From positions 1,917,001 to 1,981,000 of the forward strand of contig JAKULF010000006.1 in NCBI GenBank assembly GCA_022661535.1: a stretch of DNA of 64,000 nucleotides, in the 5' to 3' direction. The notes under the pieces were generated by a model. It made no database searches and was not told where the DNA came from. It saw only the letters and a program-made list of their open reading frames with translations. Position numbers and translations under genes: made by a program. Each line of letters begins with the position of its first letter. Position 1 is the first letter of the stretch. Of this stretch, positions 33,036 to 44,098 are shown in pieces. The stretch comes from Eutypa lata (taxonomy: Eukaryota > Ascomycota > Sordariomycetes > Xylariales > Diatrypaceae).

Positions 33036-35082
33036 ATGGATGAGATAGCCAAGGAATACGATGTCATCGTCTTGGGCACTGGTGAGTCCAACCCGAGCAA
33101 GGCCCTGATTGTCTGACTTACATACTTGCCCTCTTGTCTCCACCCCGCATTCATGTCAACAACGAAAAAGTATTTTGGCGGGGTGGAAGAAGCCTGCCTG
33201 TCATCTCATGGACATTAATTGGAATGGAATTCGCTAACAAAGCGCTGCAATGCAATAGGTCTGACCGAGTGCATTCTGTCTGGGTATGCAGAGAACCCCT
33301 CCCCACTAATAAGAGCTTGTGGTATCTGCGACGGATTATAGACTACAACAACTAGCTAACGAGCTTATATTACAGTGTGCTGAGTGTCAAGGGGAAGAAG
33401 GTGTTGCATATCGATCGGAATGATCACTATGGAGGGTGCGTATCTTTTCCCAGTATCTTCTTCATCCCCGTCCCCCCTTGTAATAGCTGTTCTTTCGCTA
33501 TTTTAGGACCAATAGCTAACAGATAATTAGAGAGGGTGCGTCGCTGAACCTCGAGACGGTATATACTATATCTATCCTATCCTCCTGTTTCTCTCCCATC
33601 GCACTTAGCGGTAACTGACAAGCTCGCCCTCTAGCTCTTCAAGAAATATGGCAACTTCAACGCAGGTGAAAAGCCGTGGGAGAAGTACGGCCGTGCCAAC
33701 GACTGGAACATCGACCTGATCCCCAAGTTCCTCATGTCCTCAGGCGAGCTGACCAACATCCTCGTCTCCACCGATGTCACCCGTTACCTCGAATTCAGAC
33801 AAGTCGCTGGAAGCTTCGTCCAGCAGGGCAAGGGTACCAAGGCCACTGTTGCCAAGGTTCCCTCCGATGCCGCCGAAGCTCTGCGCTCTCCCCTCATGGG
33901 CATGTTCGAGAAGCGCCGCATGAAGAGCTTCATCGAGTGGGTTGGGACATTCGACATCAACGATCCCGCTACGCACAAGGGTGAGTAGGGAATACAAGAA
34001 CACGTTCCAGTCATGTTATCATCAGTATATATAAGGTTTACTCGGAGATTAACAATCTTGTGTGGCAGGTATCGACTTCAAGAATGGCACTATGAAGGAA
34101 GTATTCGGCAAGTTCGGTCTCGAACCCGGTACTTGGGATTTCATTGGCCATGCCATGGCCCTCTACCTCTCGGATGCCTATATTGATGAGCCGGGTAAGG
34201 CACCTGAGGTAATCGAGCGGATTCGCCTCTACGGTAACTCCGTTGCGAGATACGGCAAATCGCCCTACATCTACCCTCTGTACGGTCTGGGCGAGCTTCC
34301 TCAAGGTTTTGCCCGTCTTTCGGCTATCTACGGTGGTACTTACATGCTCAACACGAAGATTGAAGAGATTGTGTATGAGGGCGATAAGGCCACTGGTATC
34401 AAGGCTACCATGACGGGCATCGAGCCCGAGATGAAGTTCGAGACCAAGGCCAAAATGATCCTGGGTGACCCATCCTACTTCTCTAGCAAGGTCAAGGTTG
34501 TTGGTCATGTGCTGCGTGCCATTTGCGTGCTGAAGCATCCTCTTGCCGGCACAAACGACAGCGATTCTTCCCAGTTGATCATCCCCCAGTCTCAGGTAGA
34601 TCGGAAGAATGGTAAGTTTCATCTTTGGGTATGACTTGGAAGATGTTGAAGTTAACCGCAAATCAGATATCTACATTGCATGTGTCTCCTCCGCGCACAA
34701 CGTGTGCCCCAAGGGCTACTACATTGCCATCGTATCCACCATCGCTGAGACCTCTGCCAACCACCACCTGGAACTCCAGCCTGGTCTGGAGCGTCTAGGC
34801 AAGATCGAAGAGCAGTTTATGGTAAGTAGACCGTGATGCTATCATCCACCGAGTGGCAAGAGAAAACAAAACTAACGAGAACACAAAAAGGGTCCTCCGA
34901 TCCCGCTCTACGAGCCGATCGACAACGGCAAGAAGGACAACATCTTCATCTCCAAGAGCTACGACGCCCAGTCGCACTTCGAGACGACCACGGATGACGT
35001 CAAGGATATCTACCTGCGTGCCACTGGCGAGGAACTCAAGGTCGAGGGCCTTAGGGAGGGCCTGCAGGTCGCCGAGGAGTAA
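33036..35082 (+). CDS. gdi1: Rab GDP-dissociation inhibitor
   Basis: Eight exons close in frame: 33036-33081, 33259-33283, 33376-33435, 33531-33558, 33635-33980, 34069-34611, 34667-34821 and 34891-35082, giving 464 aa. Two are tiny (25 and 28 nt). The protein extracts prenylated GDP-bound Rab GTPases from membranes and recycles them through the cytosol (established). Diagnostic segments: MDEIAKEYDVIVLGTG with the dinucleotide-type GxGxxG-like start, GLTECILSG, HIDRNDHYGG, the Rab-binding platform (WNIDLIPKFLMSSGELTNIL, VTRYLEFRQVAGSFV), YGNSVARYGKSPYIYPLYGLGELPQ and a C-terminal GPPIPLYEPIDNG. The length matches yeast Gdi1. The start is the first ATG with a good context, and the first intron sits two codons before GLTECILSG, inside the FAD-fold motif, as in other fungi. 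Confidence 0.96.
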
Positions 35083-37737
35083 AAAAATACCACTTTTTAT
35101 CTCCTTCCTTCTCGCGGATCCCAGATGCAAGGAACATTGCAAGTGTTTAGAGATATCAATATAGCCAAGTGCGTTTCAATGAGGTTGTTGTTGTGTGCCT
35201 CGTGAAAAAAAGTATTTCCGTCTAGTCGGCTGGGGAAGAGGGGCTAGCTAGCTAGGGTTGAGTAGTAGAGGAGAGAAGAGGAGATGGTAGTTTAGGGTCG
35301 ACGACGGTATCAAGCCGCCAATAAATAGCTGGTCCTACGTACCTAGGTAGGCAGGTATGTAGGTAGGTTATACTGTTAAGGGTGCAAAGCAGCGAGACAA
35401 GCAACAGATCTTCTTTTTTTGAGATGTAGGCTACGTACGTACGTACATACCTAGGTAGCCGAAGTAGTGGGAGAAAATTATATGTCATTTCGAGCCAGAT
35501 ACGGTATCATGTGCTGGACGGCACTCTGAATTGCTTGCGTACATACCTAGGTAGGTATAATTACTGACTACTTGCTTGACACCCGCACCCCCTGTCTTCT
35601 AGACGCCAAGCGCTTGGTGCTGTATGAAATACCGGCAAAGACGAGATTCTATTAATGCTTTTGATTGATGGAATGGTTCGGATGGTTTGACAAGTGAGTG
35701 TACCTAATGCCCATTGGTTGATGGCTTGCTTTCGCCCAAGATGGAATAGGTGGCTACGGTGAATGTGTTGCTTATACTACATACCTAATGACTGGTATGA
35801 ACGACACGGCACATCACGACATGATTTTTGAAACCAAGCCCGCTGACCCACCCTCTCATTACCCTTCTCATTTGTCTACCATGGTTGATAGCTTCTAGCC
35901 TCCTCTTAATCTTTATGCTTTAGTTGCAAGTGTAAGTGTGGAAAGGTGGGGTGGTAAATTGGAGTGTGTTCATTGCTGCTACTACCTGTGTGAGATAGGT
36001 ATTAAGTGCTGTAAATATGCAAGTAAGGTGGTGGTGTTCGGGTTGTCTTGTTTGTCTACTTGTTTTTCTTTCGGGCTGATGATATATCTCTCTATCTAGT
36101 GGAGAGGGGCATGGCTCTCGAGTGTGAAGGGAGGGAGGTTAGGTGTTTGCCTTTATATATCTAAAACTCATTGCTAACTAACACACCTGATATCTGGGCT
36201 TGATATGTGTCGTCTTTGATAATTACTCTGCATTGACAGAGATATGTTTATTCATGATCTCGGCGTCTGGCGCTGTTTAATTTGATCTATTAACCAATGA
36301 CACTTGCAAAAAAGCACGAAAACCCTTGGGCGAAGATAGCTAGTAAGATATAGAGAAATATCTGGGACATGAGTGTGTTCTATATACCTCTTTGGCTCTA
36401 TAGGCTATGATACGGTTTGTGTTACTCTCTTACCTAGTTAGAATTATGTTCTAACTAACGGGAGGGAGAAAGAGGCCATGGAAGAGATGTATAATACAGC
36501 ACATAACTATACTACCAAGAAGCTCCAAGGGAATTAAGCTTAACTCGGTCTTGTCCAACTTGTTGAGCCTAGCAGCAGTATAACTAAGTAGGGTAGGAAA
36601 AGTGATGAGATCCTTTTTGCTTTCAATGCAATTGCCATTAAATAAACAGTGGTGACATGTATACACTCTTCAATACCCCTATGATATGAAACGAGCATTG
36701 CTCTCTATATACTCACGTCGTTGCCGAAATATTTGATACATTTTCCCATTAGGTATCTATATATGTATAAATTCCTTATATTCTACAGTAATGGTAGGTT
36801 GCTGTTGACTAGCTTATGCTTATTCGAATTCTATGTCTAAGTATATCATTTAATTTAGCAAGGACTTGACACCATACAATTAATCAGTAAATGTTTAGGT
36901 TATGCGTAGCTGACAAGGGATATGTGTATTTTGTGTTTTGACGATAACCATCCACAATTTAAACCTCTTGAACTATATACTCGTTATTGATGCTGCCCAG
37001 AGCTTAGCTCGTAAATAACTATTACCATCTAGCAATATGCAACACTGTAGAGGAAGCAAATGTCTGGAATCCAGGTAGCCTAAAATACCAAACGTCATCC
37101 GAGGAGCCGGCACTATACTACAATTGCTGGGTTTCTGGGGACCCCGCTGCGCCTTTATCAAGGCCTGTAGAGTTATTACTTGATATGCATTGGAACTAGG
37201 AGGAGCATCCCAATAGTGTTGATGTTTTAATTTGCTGTTCTATGGAAGGACAGAGACGAAGATCACCAAGCAGAATGGTCTCCGGTATATTACTCTACAG
37301 CTAGGTATCGGGATTGTAAAACACTGAGAGTCATGCTCAACTGGCTGACAATGTAAGGAGATAAGGCTGAAATCCATCTAACTTTAATGGCGTTCTCTGC
37401 GGTTGAGTTGTATACACTAACATTTCACCGAGCTAGGGGATTCTAGAATGTAGCTGTATACTTTCTGTCTTATGACTCCTTGCTGCATGAAGTAGGTTGA
37501 AAGAGAACTGCAATAAGTGTCACGCTTACTGCCTTATCATAACTGCATGTCTCATTGTCACCTAACATGGATGACGGCAGGTACGTTGAAAGACGACTAT
37601 ATAAATATAAATAACTCTCTAGGAACTTGGGGAAAGAGAGAAAAGAAGCCCGGTCGATTTCGCCGCGACAATACCAATAACAGCAACAACAGCAGAAGAT
37701 ACCACAGAAGAAACACTCACGTGCTCGTTCACTACCT
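35083..37737. other. Intergenic region with palindromic motifs
   Basis: About 2.65 kb without a supported gene. At 35.33-35.56 kb there are four TACCTAGGTA/ACGTACGTAC-type palindromic words, and at 36435-36457 a hairpin with a perfect 9-bp stem. The right end holds the promoter of the next gene. Short frames lack any family resemblance. Confidence 0.55.
36435..36457. repeat. Perfect 9-bp inverted repeat
   Basis: TAGTTAGAA (36435-36443) and its complement TTCTAACTA (36449-36457), with a 5-base loop. There is no T-run after it. Confidence 0.75.
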
Positions 37738-38850
37738 ATGTACAACATGCACCTTCCTGGATATCCATCCGGATTCCACGGGAGCTACCGCGGGCAGCAG
37801 CCGCCGCCGCCGCAGTACTACGCCCTTCAGAACAGGGGCTACAATAACAACAACAATTCCTATAACAGTAGCGGCAATACTGCCACCAATAATGGCAGCA
37901 GCAGCAACAACAACCACGATGCTCCCCGAGACCGAGGTGGTGACAACACGATGGGCGGCCACCACCACCAGCCGCCTGCACCCTCTAGCTGGGGTGGCTG
38001 GTCCCCAGACCCGGCCAGATCGATGAAGATGTGTATGCAGCCGCGGTCGTTCGCCGAACTGACGGACGAGAAGGCCAGGACCTGGAACGAGTTGCAGCGA
38101 CACGACGCGGACGTGCGGAAGCTGTTGGCGCAGTACACGGAAGCCCATGAGAACGCCATGAGGACAATAGAGCACGATCCTTATTACGACTACCGGTATG
38201 AGATGTGCGATGGCCGCGACGAATTGGCGGTCCGCGTCGGGGACGCTGTCAGCAAGGAGAGAAGGCTCATGCTGAAGCTGGGCGAGTTGAGCGTTGAGAT
38301 CCAGGTGAGTGAGTGAGTTGAGTGAGCTAGTGGGGAACAGAGGAGGGAGGGAGCATCTCGGGTTTTTTTCTTTTTTTCTCATACCCTGTCTTTTATTAAG
38401 AGCGTCTGTGGACTTCTAAGATATAATAGAAAATGGTATTTACTGACTCTAGAATATGGCGTGAAGTGTCGCGAGCGCTGGTGCCAGGTCAACCAAGAAC
38501 TTGGTCCTCTCCAGTTTGCCTCTTATCCCCCCTTTCCTCCTTCCCCGCCGCCGCCGCCGCCTCCCCCCACCGGTTTCGGCTCTCGGCCGACGTCCTCGGT
38601 GTACACCTACGGCCCCCCTCGTGGTTGTGAGTCTCTTGGCTGCACGACGCCAACTCCAGACCCTACCACGTATCCGCCCAAGAACTACCAACCTCTGCCC
38701 TCTTCCCCGCCTGTTGCGTCATCTACAAATAAGCTGGACACCGCTCACGCAAAAATTTCCGGGCCTTCCGAGTTTTCCCGCCAGCACTGGGTGTCGTCTG
38801 AAAGCAACGCGACTAGCGGATCAAAGTCCCGACGGAGAAGTCACCCTTGA
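37738..38850 (+). CDS. Hypothetical Asn- and Pro-rich protein
   Basis: The model is exons 37738-38308 and 38453-38850 (322 aa). A GTGAGT repeat at the junction offers several donors; only the one at 38309, joined to the CTCTAG acceptor, stays open. Not recognised as a named family. Residues 1-100 are Pro/Tyr/Asn/Gly/His-rich. Residues about 100-190 (SFAELTDEKARTWNELQRHDADVRKLLAQY, then KERRLMLKLGELS) form a charged, helical region that looks folded. The second exon adds a Cys pair (CRERWC), a run of prolines and a Ser/Pro tail, so it is low complexity. The helical middle suggests a conserved core. It is convergent with the NECAP gene 284 bp away. The second exon is less certain than the first. 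Confidence 0.6.
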
Positions 38851-39133
38851 CTATAATGCGCCTAGTAAAGACTTAAGATGGGGAAAGGGGGCTTGCAAAT
38901 GTCTTGACCACTGCAGCCAGGGGTCCCTCTAGTAAGAAGCTGTTTTTTTTTCATGCTTGTCGATCAATTGCCGTGGAAAATGGAGTGGATGGAATGGATT
39001 CAACTAGGACTAGTCCCTGGTGTCTAAAGGTGACGGAGGGATAAGATATCTAGATCTAGGTAGATAGGCGCCTGGAGCAGGAATGATCATATTGTAGTCT
39101 ACCACAAAGAAATGCGTGCCTTGCTGTCTCCTT

Positions 39134-39952
39134 TTAAGCAAACTCTCCAAATTTGCCGTCATCGAAACCGAGCTCCGCAGCAGATGGCTTCTTTGATTCC
39201 CTGTTGGTTGACGTGGAAGGTGGAGGGGAAAGTACGAGAGAATTCCGATGACCTGCGGATGGAGGCGGCGGAGGCAGAGCGAACGACGCAAGATCCGCGC
39301 TGTTGTTAGAAGAAGAAGAAGGTTCCTGTGACGACGCGTCCGTCTTCCGCCTACCGAACCTCGAGGGTAAGTTGACCGTGATGGTCTCGCCCTCCTTCAA
39401 GCTGAGATCGCGCTTCTCGGCGCTGTTGGCCCTCTGCACGACGGCGGGCTTCTTGCTGCCGGGCGGGCCGCCGCCGCCGCTCCTGTCCCAGCCCAGCGAC
39501 TTCTGGGCCTCCTGCAGCGAGACGCTGAAGTCGAAGGCCTCGCTCCGCTCCTCGAACCCCACGCCCAGGGTGGCCTTGCGGCCGGCCTCGTCCTGCACGC
39601 GGAGCGCGAAGAACCGCGAGCTGTCGGAGACGGGCTCGACCACGGCCTGCGCGGTGTAGGGCGCCGCGGCGAAGAGCTGGCCGCTGCCCGCGTCCTCCAG
39701 CACCACGTCCGTCTTCACCTCCTCCCCCTCCCCGCCGGGGCCCGGCAGGGTGAGCGAGGTCTCGATCACGCGCACGCGCGCCGTGAAGATGTGGCTCTGG
39801 TTGTCGTTGGCCGTCCACGAGGCCGCTACGTGTCCCTTCCCCGGGACCATGGGCGGGATGTTGTAGACGTGGACGGTGTTGGCGACGAAGAGCACCCTTT
39901 GAATGGCATCCGAACCCAGAGATCGTCCTGTGGCTGGATCGATGGTCTCCAT
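39134..39952 (-). CDS. NECAP-family adaptin-ear-binding coat protein
   Basis: A single 272-codon exon. The first 165 residues are the NECAP PHear domain: IQRVLFVANTVHVYNIPP, ASWTANDNQSHIFTARVRV, GQLFAAAPYTAQAVVEPVSDSSRFFALRVQD and GFEERSEAFDFSVSLQEAQKSLGW all align with NECAP1/2. NECAPs bind the AP-2 and AP-1 adaptor ears and help form clathrin-coated vesicles (established family). The remaining 100 residues are disordered, Ser/Pro-rich, ending in DDGKFGEFA rather than the WVQF ear-binding motif of animal NECAP; FGEF might replace it (inference). The reading frame is very GC-rich over the PHear part, unlike the AT-leaning neighbours. It shares its divergent 667-bp 5' region with the Mrp51 gene. 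The start lies just after a TTTTCTTC tract. Confidence 0.93.
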   Translation of the reverse strand: METIDPATGRSLGSDAIQRVLFVANTVHVYNIPPMVPGKGHVAASWTANDNQSHIFTARVRVIETSLTLPGPGGEGEEVKTDVVLEDAGSGQLFAAAPYTAQAVVEPVSDSSRFFALRVQDEAGRKATLGVGFEERSEAFDFSVSLQEAQKSLGWDRSGGGGPPGSKKPAVVQRANSAEKRDLSLKEGETITVNLPSRFGRRKTDASSQEPSSSSNNSADLASFALPPPPPSAGHRNSLVLSPPPSTSTNRESKKPSAAELGFDDGKFGEFA

Positions 39953-40619
39953 CTTTTTTTCTTCTTCCGTTTCTCTTTTGATTTTTGAAATTCTATGTAC
40001 CTAAATTGTCTTATGATGTCTAGAGTACTGTGCTGGACGATTTATTTTTTGGGGGGCAGTATCGATGATAGAAAACAACGGATAACTAATGCTAGTGGGT
40101 GCCTGCCTACCTAACGTCAATTCTGGTTTGGATAGAAATGGATATTTTACTAAGTAGGCAGGTATGTAGCTATGTATGTACGCGTGTATGTGTGTTCAGT
40201 GACAAGAGTGATATACAAATCTCCTCAGTCAGGAGTTGCCAAGTCATCCATCTCCTCAATAGATGCACACTCCGCCTCAGTTCGAGGGGTCGATCGATGG
40301 ATCTAATATCTCTCCGTCACACTCTCTGTACCTATCCTACCTAACTAGTTAAGCTGTAGGTGAACTGGCAGACTGGTAAAGTAGGCATTTGGCACTTGGC
40401 AACAGTCCGTTCGTATTCGGATGCCGGCATTCTGCCGATAGTTGAGACGGACTGGCTGGACGGAGTACGAACTTCGAAGTACCTAACCAAACTAAAGTGG
40501 ACCGATTGGAAGCACTTGCGGCCGTCGCAAATTTCCTAAGCTCCGAATTGCATCTGCTACTCACTTTGAGGTCAATTGAGATAGGATTGAGTGCTCAGCA
40601 CTGAGCGCACAACGTCAAT
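39953..40619. promoter_or_regulatory. Divergent promoter region, NECAP and Mrp51
   Basis: 667 bp between two head-to-head genes. It has TACCTACCTAACG/CTACCTAACTAG words and a GTATGTAG tract at about 40160. I cannot name specific regulatory sites. Confidence 0.5.
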
Positions 40620-42032
40620 ATGACCACTCGGAGTGTCTCTCCAGGTGCCGCGCTCCTGAGAGCATCTCGTATGTTCTCTATGCCCGCACCAATTCCTGCT
40701 GCTCCAGGCGACTACTCTTCGGCAACGAAACGTCATTCTCCCACTGCCACAATTCCTTACCCGACACATCTTTCGGTAACAACACCTTCCTCGTCCCGCA
40801 TTAATGGTGACTGGGGGTTTAAAAGGCCTTTACCCTTGAAGACTACTACGAATACAACTTTCCCCCTCATACGCGTTAGGCAGGTCGACTCGATCGAACA
40901 TGTTACGGACTTCCAATCGTCATCGGATCATACTATCACCCTCGAGAAATTCCAGGAGTTAAACCTACCCATTACAGTCCCGCCCCCGGATCTGAATGAC
41001 TCATATACTGGCACCCAGAGATCCGTGTTTGAGGAGGACAGTGACGTGACGGCTATACCAGAAGGAAAAGAGGAAGAATTGGAGAATAAACGGTGGAGAT
41101 TTAAGGGACCGTGGCTGGCGGGAATGACAGATGGCGCCTTCGAAAAATACCTTGAAAAAGAAGTGAGAGGGAAACGAATAGAGTTCCGCGCTTTCTTGAA
41201 GGAACGGCTTGCGTCGGAGATGACAAGAGACCGGGCCCGGGAGGCGAGCGAGAAGGCCGTACAGGCCCCGGAAACCGTGACTGCTGGTGATGTGACGGAA
41301 AAGCAACTTACATCATATATGAAGCGGTTGCGGAACGACCCTATTGAATTATACCAAGTCGTCGGCCGATTCCTGGACCTCGCCCCGTTGAGCAAGACTC
41401 CTAGCCCCGCTGATATGAGAGTCAACAAGGCATATCTTCTTCAAAGATCTAGCCCCTATAGCAGTAACGGCCCGCCTATCACGCACCCATCGGCTGGTCT
41501 GTCGTATCTACGAACCCGCGATTTCCAAGAGAACCACCCGCTTTACGGGCCCCAAAGAAATCATGCCCCTGTTGAAGCAAGAGTGGTGATGCCGCGGCAC
41601 CAAGCATCAGCGCAGCACAACCCCGTGATAGGCGTCGGAGGTTTCATCGTCGCGACAGAGAGCGACAGCTCGTTCAACACCACCAGGATGGCCAGCAACA
41701 GGATGAGGGACAGGGGCCTTATAGCGCTGGACCTCGAGACGCCAGGCGGGGCCAAGAAGTTCAGCGACGTCAAGGACGCCCACGTCGACTCGACCGGGAA
41801 GGTCATCATGCGGGTGGGCGACGCCGATCCGATGACCGAGCTCGTCCAGAAGGAGACGCTGGGGCGCGCCGACGCCTACAACGAGGCCCTGCGGAACGCC
41901 GAGGAACCCGAGGTGCGTCGCTCCCCGAGAAGGGAGGCCCAGGAATACCGCGTTGGTGCCAGGCATACGTTGGGTAGCCGGACAGCCTACGGACTTGATA
42001 CTCCTAGGACGGATTTCAGCCGGGATCTTTAA
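40620..42032 (+). CDS. MRP51: Mitochondrial small-subunit ribosomal protein Mrp51
   Basis: A single 470-codon exon. The N-terminus (SVSPGAALLRASRMFSMPAPIP) is the hallmark of the fungal Mrp51 family and also reads as a mitochondrial presequence. Further family segments are GDWGFKRPLPLK, VRQVDSIEHVTDFQSSSDHTITLEKFQELNLP, KGPWLAGMTDGAFEKYLEKEV and, near the middle, THPSAGLSYLRTRDFQENHPLYGP. Mrp51 is part of the 37S subunit and supports translation of mitochondrial mRNAs with their 5' leaders (known from yeast COX2/COX3 work). The C-terminal third (GGFIVATESDSSFNTT, then LDLETPGGAKKFSD) is also conserved in filamentous fungi. The start is the first ATG. RPS17 follows 700 bp downstream on the same strand. 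Confidence 0.94.
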   Translation: MTTRSVSPGAALLRASRMFSMPAPIPAAPGDYSSATKRHSPTATIPYPTHLSVTTPSSSRINGDWGFKRPLPLKTTTNTTFPLIRVRQVDSIEHVTDFQSSSDHTITLEKFQELNLPITVPPPDLNDSYTGTQRSVFEEDSDVTAIPEGKEEELENKRWRFKGPWLAGMTDGAFEKYLEKEVRGKRIEFRAFLKERLASEMTRDRAREASEKAVQAPETVTAGDVTEKQLTSYMKRLRNDPIELYQVVGRFLDLAPLSKTPSPADMRVNKAYLLQRSSPYSSNGPPITHPSAGLSYLRTRDFQENHPLYGPQRNHAPVEARVVMPRHQASAQHNPVIGVGGFIVATESDSSFNTTRMASNRMRDRGLIALDLETPGGAKKFSDVKDAHVDSTGKVIMRVGDADPMTELVQKETLGRADAYNEALRNAEEPEVRRSPRREAQEYRVGARHTLGSRTAYGLDTPRTDFSRDL

Positions 42033-42731
42033 AGAATAAAAAGAAAGGGGGAAGACCCTGGTCCTCACGTGTACTATTTCTTGTAGAAAATACATATATG
42101 TGGTGATATATACCTACGCAGATATGTGTATAAATTGGAAGAAATGGTATGCTCAATGCTGCTTTCTACTCTATACTGATATCGATACCCCGAGAGCCCG
42201 TCATCGCTGCTATGTTTAATCCCTAGATAACAATCTAGCCAATGCATAGGTGCATATCTAGTGGTTTGGAGTCTTTAGTTCGACCCTTATTTGGGAACTA
42301 TCATTTATTTAAGTAAGAATCGTATCTTATTAGTCTTATGTATCAAGTAACTAAAGGGAAAGCCTTCTACACGAGCTGGCGACATCATGGTGATAGCTGG
42401 TAGGTGACTTTCACAGCTAGCGGCTGTAGTTAGTTGGCCCCAGCTGTCAGTTTTTATTTCCCCCAACTGCGCCGATAAGAAAGCCGATTGCTTATCAACC
42501 CAATCAAATACAAGTTGGTCCACTCTACCCTCAATTTTGCCGAACTTCCCCACCGAACTGGGCACATCCTCAATTAATTCTTTTGGTGTGCGGAATTTCG
42601 TTCGATTAGTTATCCCCACGCAAAACCACCACGAACCTTACACTCTCTTTTACGATCTCCTTGACGGACTTTCAATCAACACCTTACTAACCTCAACCAA
42701 CCCCCATTCCGCAGCCGAAAACACCGCCAAC
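42033..42731. promoter_or_regulatory. Intergenic region upstream of RPS17
   Basis: About 700 bp between the Mrp51 stop and the RPS17 start. The RPS17 ATG has a strong context (GCCAACATGGG). Pyrimidine- and AC-rich sequence from 42.60 kb is typical of fungal ribosomal-protein leaders. A GATAGCTGGTAGG region and CAGCTAGCGGCTG palindromic words occur at 42.39-42.43 kb. No separate gene was found. Confidence 0.5.
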
Positions 42732-43342
42732 ATGGGTCGCGTTCGTACCAAGACCGTCAAGAAGTCCGCCAAGGTCATCATTGAGCGGTACTACCCCAGA
42801 CTCACTCTCGACTTCGAGACCAACAAGCGAGTCTGCGACGAGATTGCCATCATCTCGTCCAAGCGTCTTAGAAACAAGGTTAGCAAGAAACTGCGCGCCT
42901 TCTTTTTCGATAAATGGCACACAACAAAAAACGATGGGAAAAGGCTGACTTCTTGGTTTCAAACTTTTTACAGATTGCCGGCTACACCACCCACTTGATC
43001 AAGCGTATCCAGCGTGGCCCCGTCCGCGGTATCTCCTTCAAGCTCCAGGAAGAGGAGAGAGAGCGCAAGGATCAATACGTCCCCGAGGTCTCCGCCCTCG
43101 ACTTCACCCAGAACTCGGAGAGCGGCCAGCTCGACATCGATGTCGAGACCAAGGACCTGCTGAAGCACCTCGGCGTACGTCGCATCACCCACCATCACCG
43201 TCATCGATTTTCCTCCCGCAGATCCAGTAACTAACATGTTTCTATCTAATAGTTCGACTCCGTCCCTGTCAACGTCGTTCCCGTCACCCAGCAGCAGACC
43301 ACCGAGCGACCCCGCCGCTTCGGCGACCGTCCCCAGCGATAA
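42732..43342 (+). CDS. RPS17: 40S ribosomal protein eS17 (RPS17)
   Basis: Three exons, 42732-42878, 42974-43174 and 43253-43342, give 145 aa with phase closure. Introns are 95 and 78 nt (GTTAGC...TTTACAG and GTACGT...TAATAG). The whole protein reads as eS17: [90 protein letters not shown] and a basic tail. It is a structural protein of the 40S beak/head. Codon use is C/G-ending, as expected for a highly expressed gene. Start and stop are certain. It is transcribed towards the Rtr1 gene, which runs in the opposite direction (756-bp gap). Confidence 0.98.
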
Positions 43343-44098
43343 ATGGGAGCGCAAAGGAAGAATGTAGTAGGGAGGGTCTGCCGATCACGAGGATATGTGT
43401 ACGGTACGGTTGACTGACTTGGGGCACTCGGTATCAAATTCTCACGGCTTTTAACGGCTTCTATGGCGTCTTACATGATGAAAATGGACGAACGGACGGA
43501 CGGACGGGATGGTATACCGTGAGTGCATTCTTAGATCTAGCTCTGAAAGAAAAAAAGACAAGATCTTCTTCCCAAACAGGTGTCCCTGATTCTCTGGAGA
43601 ACTCCTCCAGAGATGACGGTTGATGGCCAATTATTCTTCCCCTTCTCCATCTATGCTCGTGCTATGTGATGTGTTGCTTCCTAACTTAGGTGTATCGTTG
43701 CGTTCATCCTGGTCAAGGGGTGCAATACCAAAGCCGGATTATGAGACTCGAAGGCCCAGGCTCCCTGCATTTTTGATGTGAGAATTTCGATCTGTCAAGG
43801 ATATGCTTTGGTATGTAGTTTTCATGCTTCACTGTGGACCTAGTCATAATGAAAGTAGTGAGGACCTGGGGTATTTTTAGGAAAAGGATTGTCATGTGTA
43901 ACATTTATTTACGCCGTACGCTGCTATGCTGTCGAATGCGGGGGTATCTATCTAGTCTAGAACTTCTAAATTATTGTCTTTTTTTCTTTGCCTCTCTTAA
44001 ACGCCTACCAATGCGAATATGAAAATATCATGTGGGAAAGAAAAAAAATAGTGCATAACACCGTAGCTGTCATCCCTCCGCTCGTTCGTTTGCCTCCG
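43343..44098. other. Convergent intergenic region
   Basis: About 750 bp holding the 3' regions of RPS17 (+) and RTR1 (-). ACGG-type microsatellite units lie near 43490-43507. No gene or hairpin of note. Confidence 0.55.

Noticed and set aside
38305..38308. Donor at 38305 for the Asn/Pro-rich gene
   Set aside because: Joined to 38453 it runs into a stop after three codons (AAT ATG GCG TGA).
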